This document shows positions 62,050 through 64,000 of a DNA stretch of 64,000 nt, one piece after another. The notes under the pieces are model-generated. The model ran no database searches, was not told the origin of the DNA, and saw only the letters and a program-made list of their open reading frames with translations. The stretch spans positions 2,170,001 through 2,234,000 of the forward strand of contig NZ_CP019038.1 in NCBI RefSeq assembly GCF_001941825.1, given 5' to 3'. The first letter of the stretch is position 1; each line of letters begins with the position of its first letter. The position numbers and the translations under genes are program-made. Source of the stretch: Massilia putida. GTDB taxonomy: Bacteria > Pseudomonadota > Gammaproteobacteria > Burkholderiales > Burkholderiaceae_D.

Positions 62050-64000
62050 ATGCAAAAGACGCATCGCGCGCACCAGTCGTTTCCTGTCCCTCGCACCGGC
62101 ATGACGCCGCACGCCATCCACATCGCGGTTGCCACCCTGCTGGCCGCGCCGCTTGCCGCCATTGCCCAGAGTACGGCCACGTCCGACCATGCCCTCTCCC
62201 CTGCCGAGACGGTGATCGTCACCGGCACGAGGAGCATCGGCACCAGGATGCGTGAAAGCGCCGCGCCGGTCGCGGTACTGTCCGCCGATGCGTTGCGCGA
62301 GACGGGCGCATCGAACCTGTTCGACGCCATGACCGCCCTGATGCCATCCTATGATTCGCAGTCCGTCAGCGGCGACATCGGCAACATGGTCCGCTCGGTG
62401 CAGCTGCGTGGCCTGGGCCCGAATCACGTGCTTGTGCTGGTCAACGGAAAACGCCGCCACAGTACCGCCAGCATCGCCGCGGATGCCGGGCCCAACCAGT
62501 ACTCCTCGCCGGCCGACCTCGACCTCATTCCCGTCTCGGCGGTCGATCACATCGAAGTCCTGCAGGACGGCGCCGCGGCGCAGTACGGCTCGGACGCGAT
62601 CGCCGGCGTCATCAACATCATTCTCAAATCGTCGCCGGGCACGGGCGACATCAGCCTGATGGCAGGCAGGCATGGCAACAGCAAGGTCAATCCGCACCAT
62701 GAGCACAACGGCCTGACGCGCGACCTGCTCGTCGACAAAGGATTCGGCCTGGGATCGAACGGTTTCGCCCACTTGTCCGCACAATTGCGCGACCACGATT
62801 TCACCAACCAGACCGGAGCCGACCTGGTCACCAGCAACGGTTTCGGCACACCCCTGGTCCCGCGCTCGCCGACGTCGGATCCGTTTCCCAGCAAAGTCAG
62901 CGGCGATTCGAAGAGCCGCGTCGGCAGCGCCGCCGTGAACGCCGGGCTGCACCTGGCCGCCGGCACCGAAGCCTATGGCAACGCCACCTATGCCCACCGT
63001 GATGCCTGGAGCTGGCAGAACTGGCGCACGCCGAAAAAGGCGCCGACCTTCTATCCCAACGGCTTTGAACCGCTGGAAACGGCAAAGGAAGACGACTATG
63101 CCGCGACCGTCGGCATCAAGGGCACGACCGGCGGCGGCTGGCACTGGGACCTGAGCACGACGTACGGGCGCGACGACATCGCGATCGGCGTCGAGCACAG
63201 CGTCAACCGGCCGTTGTTGCGGGATACGGGAAATTCACCGACCAGCTTCTACGACGGCCGCTACATGTTTTCGCAGTGGACCACGAATGCGGATGCCGGC
63301 AAGTCGTTCGATATCGGCTGGCAGGCGCCGCTGACGCTGGCGTTCGGTCTCGAAACCCGCCGGGAAGCGTACAGTCTCGGCGCCGGCGACGCGGCCTCGC
63401 GCTACGACTTCGGTCCCGACGGCTTTCCGGGATACGCGCTCGCCGATGCGGGCCGGCACACGCGCCGCAACGTGGCCGGGTATATCGACGTCGGCGTACG
63501 ACCCGTGCCGCAATGGCAGATCAGCGTGGCCGGCCGGGAAGAGCACTACAGCGATTTCGGCAACACGTTCAACGCCAAGCTGACGAGCCGCTACGACTTC
63601 ACCCCCGACGTTGCGCTGCGCGGCACGGTGAGCAACGGGTTCCGCGCCCCGACGCTGCAGGAGGAATTCTATTCCGCGACGAATGTCGGACCGACCTATG
63701 CCGACGTCGTCCTGCCGGCGAATTCGCCCTCCGCCGCGTTCGCAGGCGCCAAGCCGCTGGCACCGGAAAAATCGACGAACCTCAGCGTCGGTCTGGTCGC
63801 GACGGTCGCGCCACGCCTGGCGGTCACGGTGGACCTGTACCGGATCGACGTCCGTCATCGCATCATCGGCTCCGGAACCCTCAGCGGCGCCGGTGCCGAT
63901 GCGGCGATCGTCGCCCACGGCAGCGTACTCGACCCCGGCATCACCGACGCCACCGTCAGCTTCCTGACGAACGGCGTGGATACGCGTACCCACGGTCTCG
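62050..64000 (+). CDS. TonB-dependent receptor (3' end outside window)
   Basis: An outer-membrane receptor, 650 residues visible. A signal peptide is embedded in a longer leader (HIAVATLLAAPLAAIAQ). The TonB-box-like region is ETVIVTGTRS. The plug domain has NLFDAMTALMPSYDSQS, VQLRGLGPNHVLVLVNGKRRH, VDHIEVLQDGAAAQYGSDA and IAGVINIILK. Barrel strands follow (for example VSNGFRAPTLQEEFYSATN). A GAGGAT ribosome site precedes the ATG. The plug style (NGKRRH, DGAAAQYGSDA) is that of receptors for non-siderophore substrates such as carbohydrates or small organics. No stop before the window edge. Confidence 0.88.
   Translation, partial: MQKTHRAHQSFPVPRTGMTPHAIHIAVATLLAAPLAAIAQSTATSDHALSPAETVIVTGTRSIGTRMRESAAPVAVLSADALRETGASNLFDAMTALMPSYDSQSVSGDIGNMVRSVQLRGLGPNHVLVLVNGKRRHSTASIAADAGPNQYSSPADLDLIPVSAVDHIEVLQDGAAAQYGSDAIAGVINIILKSSPGTGDISLMAGRHGNSKVNPHHEHNGLTRDLLVDKGFGLGSNGFAHLSAQLRDHDFTNQTGADLVTSNGFGTPLVPRSPTSDPFPSKVSGDSKSRVGSAAVNAGLHLAAGTEAYGNATYAHRDAWSWQNWRTPKKAPTFYPNGFEPLETAKEDDYAATVGIKGTTGGGWHWDLSTTYGRDDIAIGVEHSVNRPLLRDTGNSPTSFYDGRYMFSQWTTNADAGKSFDIGWQAPLTLAFGLETRREAYSLGAGDAASRYDFGPDGFPGYALADAGRHTRRNVAGYIDVGVRPVPQWQISVAGREEHYSDFGNTFNAKLTSRYDFTPDVALRGTVSNGFRAPTLQEEFYSATNVGPTYADVVLPANSPSAAFAGAKPLAPEKSTNLSVGLVATVAPRLAVTVDLYRIDVRHRIIGSGTLSGAGADAAIVAHGSVLDPGITDATVSFLTNGVDTRTHGL

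Overview
The window is GC-rich, densely packed bacterial chromosome, most likely from a betaproteobacterium of the Oxalobacteraceae (Massilia/Telluria-like). Three things support this: the compact TCA-cycle locus (gltA-sdhE-sdhBADC, a GntR regulator, mdh, a CitE-like lyase and acnA), the family-typical DUF2863 and DUF3297 proteins, and a PEP-CTERM protein. The genus is an inference from gene order and protein style; no search was run. I saw no rRNA, tRNA, CRISPR array or complete insertion sequence.

Region 1-7.1 kb holds a BaeSR-like two-component system with a proline/alanine-rich insert in its sensor. It is followed by a secreted proline-rich protein and an arsenic block: BlaI-type repressor, small CxxC protein, ArsN-like acetyltransferase, then arsR-arsC-aquaglyceroporin-arsH. 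Region 7.2-11.5 kb holds a frameshifted CHRD/PEP-CTERM protein, gluQ, and an H-NOX gas sensor coupled to a GAF-GGDEF-EAL protein. Region 11.6-18 kb is a Fur-box-headed siderophore operon: NIS synthetase, MFS exporter, TonB receptor and PepSY membrane protein. An SRAP protein and small genes follow.

Region 20-32 kb is the TCA block. Region 32-35.3 kb is a second iron locus (catecholate-type TonB receptor plus PiuC-like hydroxylase) with its own Fur box. Region 35.4-44.5 kb carries DUF2863, a TPR-GGDEF cyclase, a cNMP-domain/thioredoxin-reductase-like fusion, and an operon of M14 peptidase, CYTH protein and serine hydrolase. Region 44.6-51 kb has a divergent pair of stress/hydrophilin-like genes and a translationally coupled five-gene glycosylation island (two GT4-like enzymes, SDR, GmhB-like phosphatase, GT9).

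Region 51-58.8 kb has an accessory FtsH, a phage-type S24 repressor opposite a small holin-like protein, degenerate sequence, ppc and a LysR regulator. Region 58.9-64 kb has a lipocalin-like protein, a DMT transporter with a histidine-rich tail, an internally deleted tartrate/isopropylmalate dehydrogenase remnant opposite an intact LysR gene, and a TonB receptor running off the window edge.

Recurring themes are iron and arsenic handling, c-di-GMP signalling, ATGA-coupled operons, and several families of palindromic intergenic repeats. No single locus is clearly an undescribed system. The best candidates for follow-up are the BlaI/ArsN-like/ars arrangement, the H-NOX/c-di-GMP pair with an altered GGDEF domain, and the five-gene glycosylation island.
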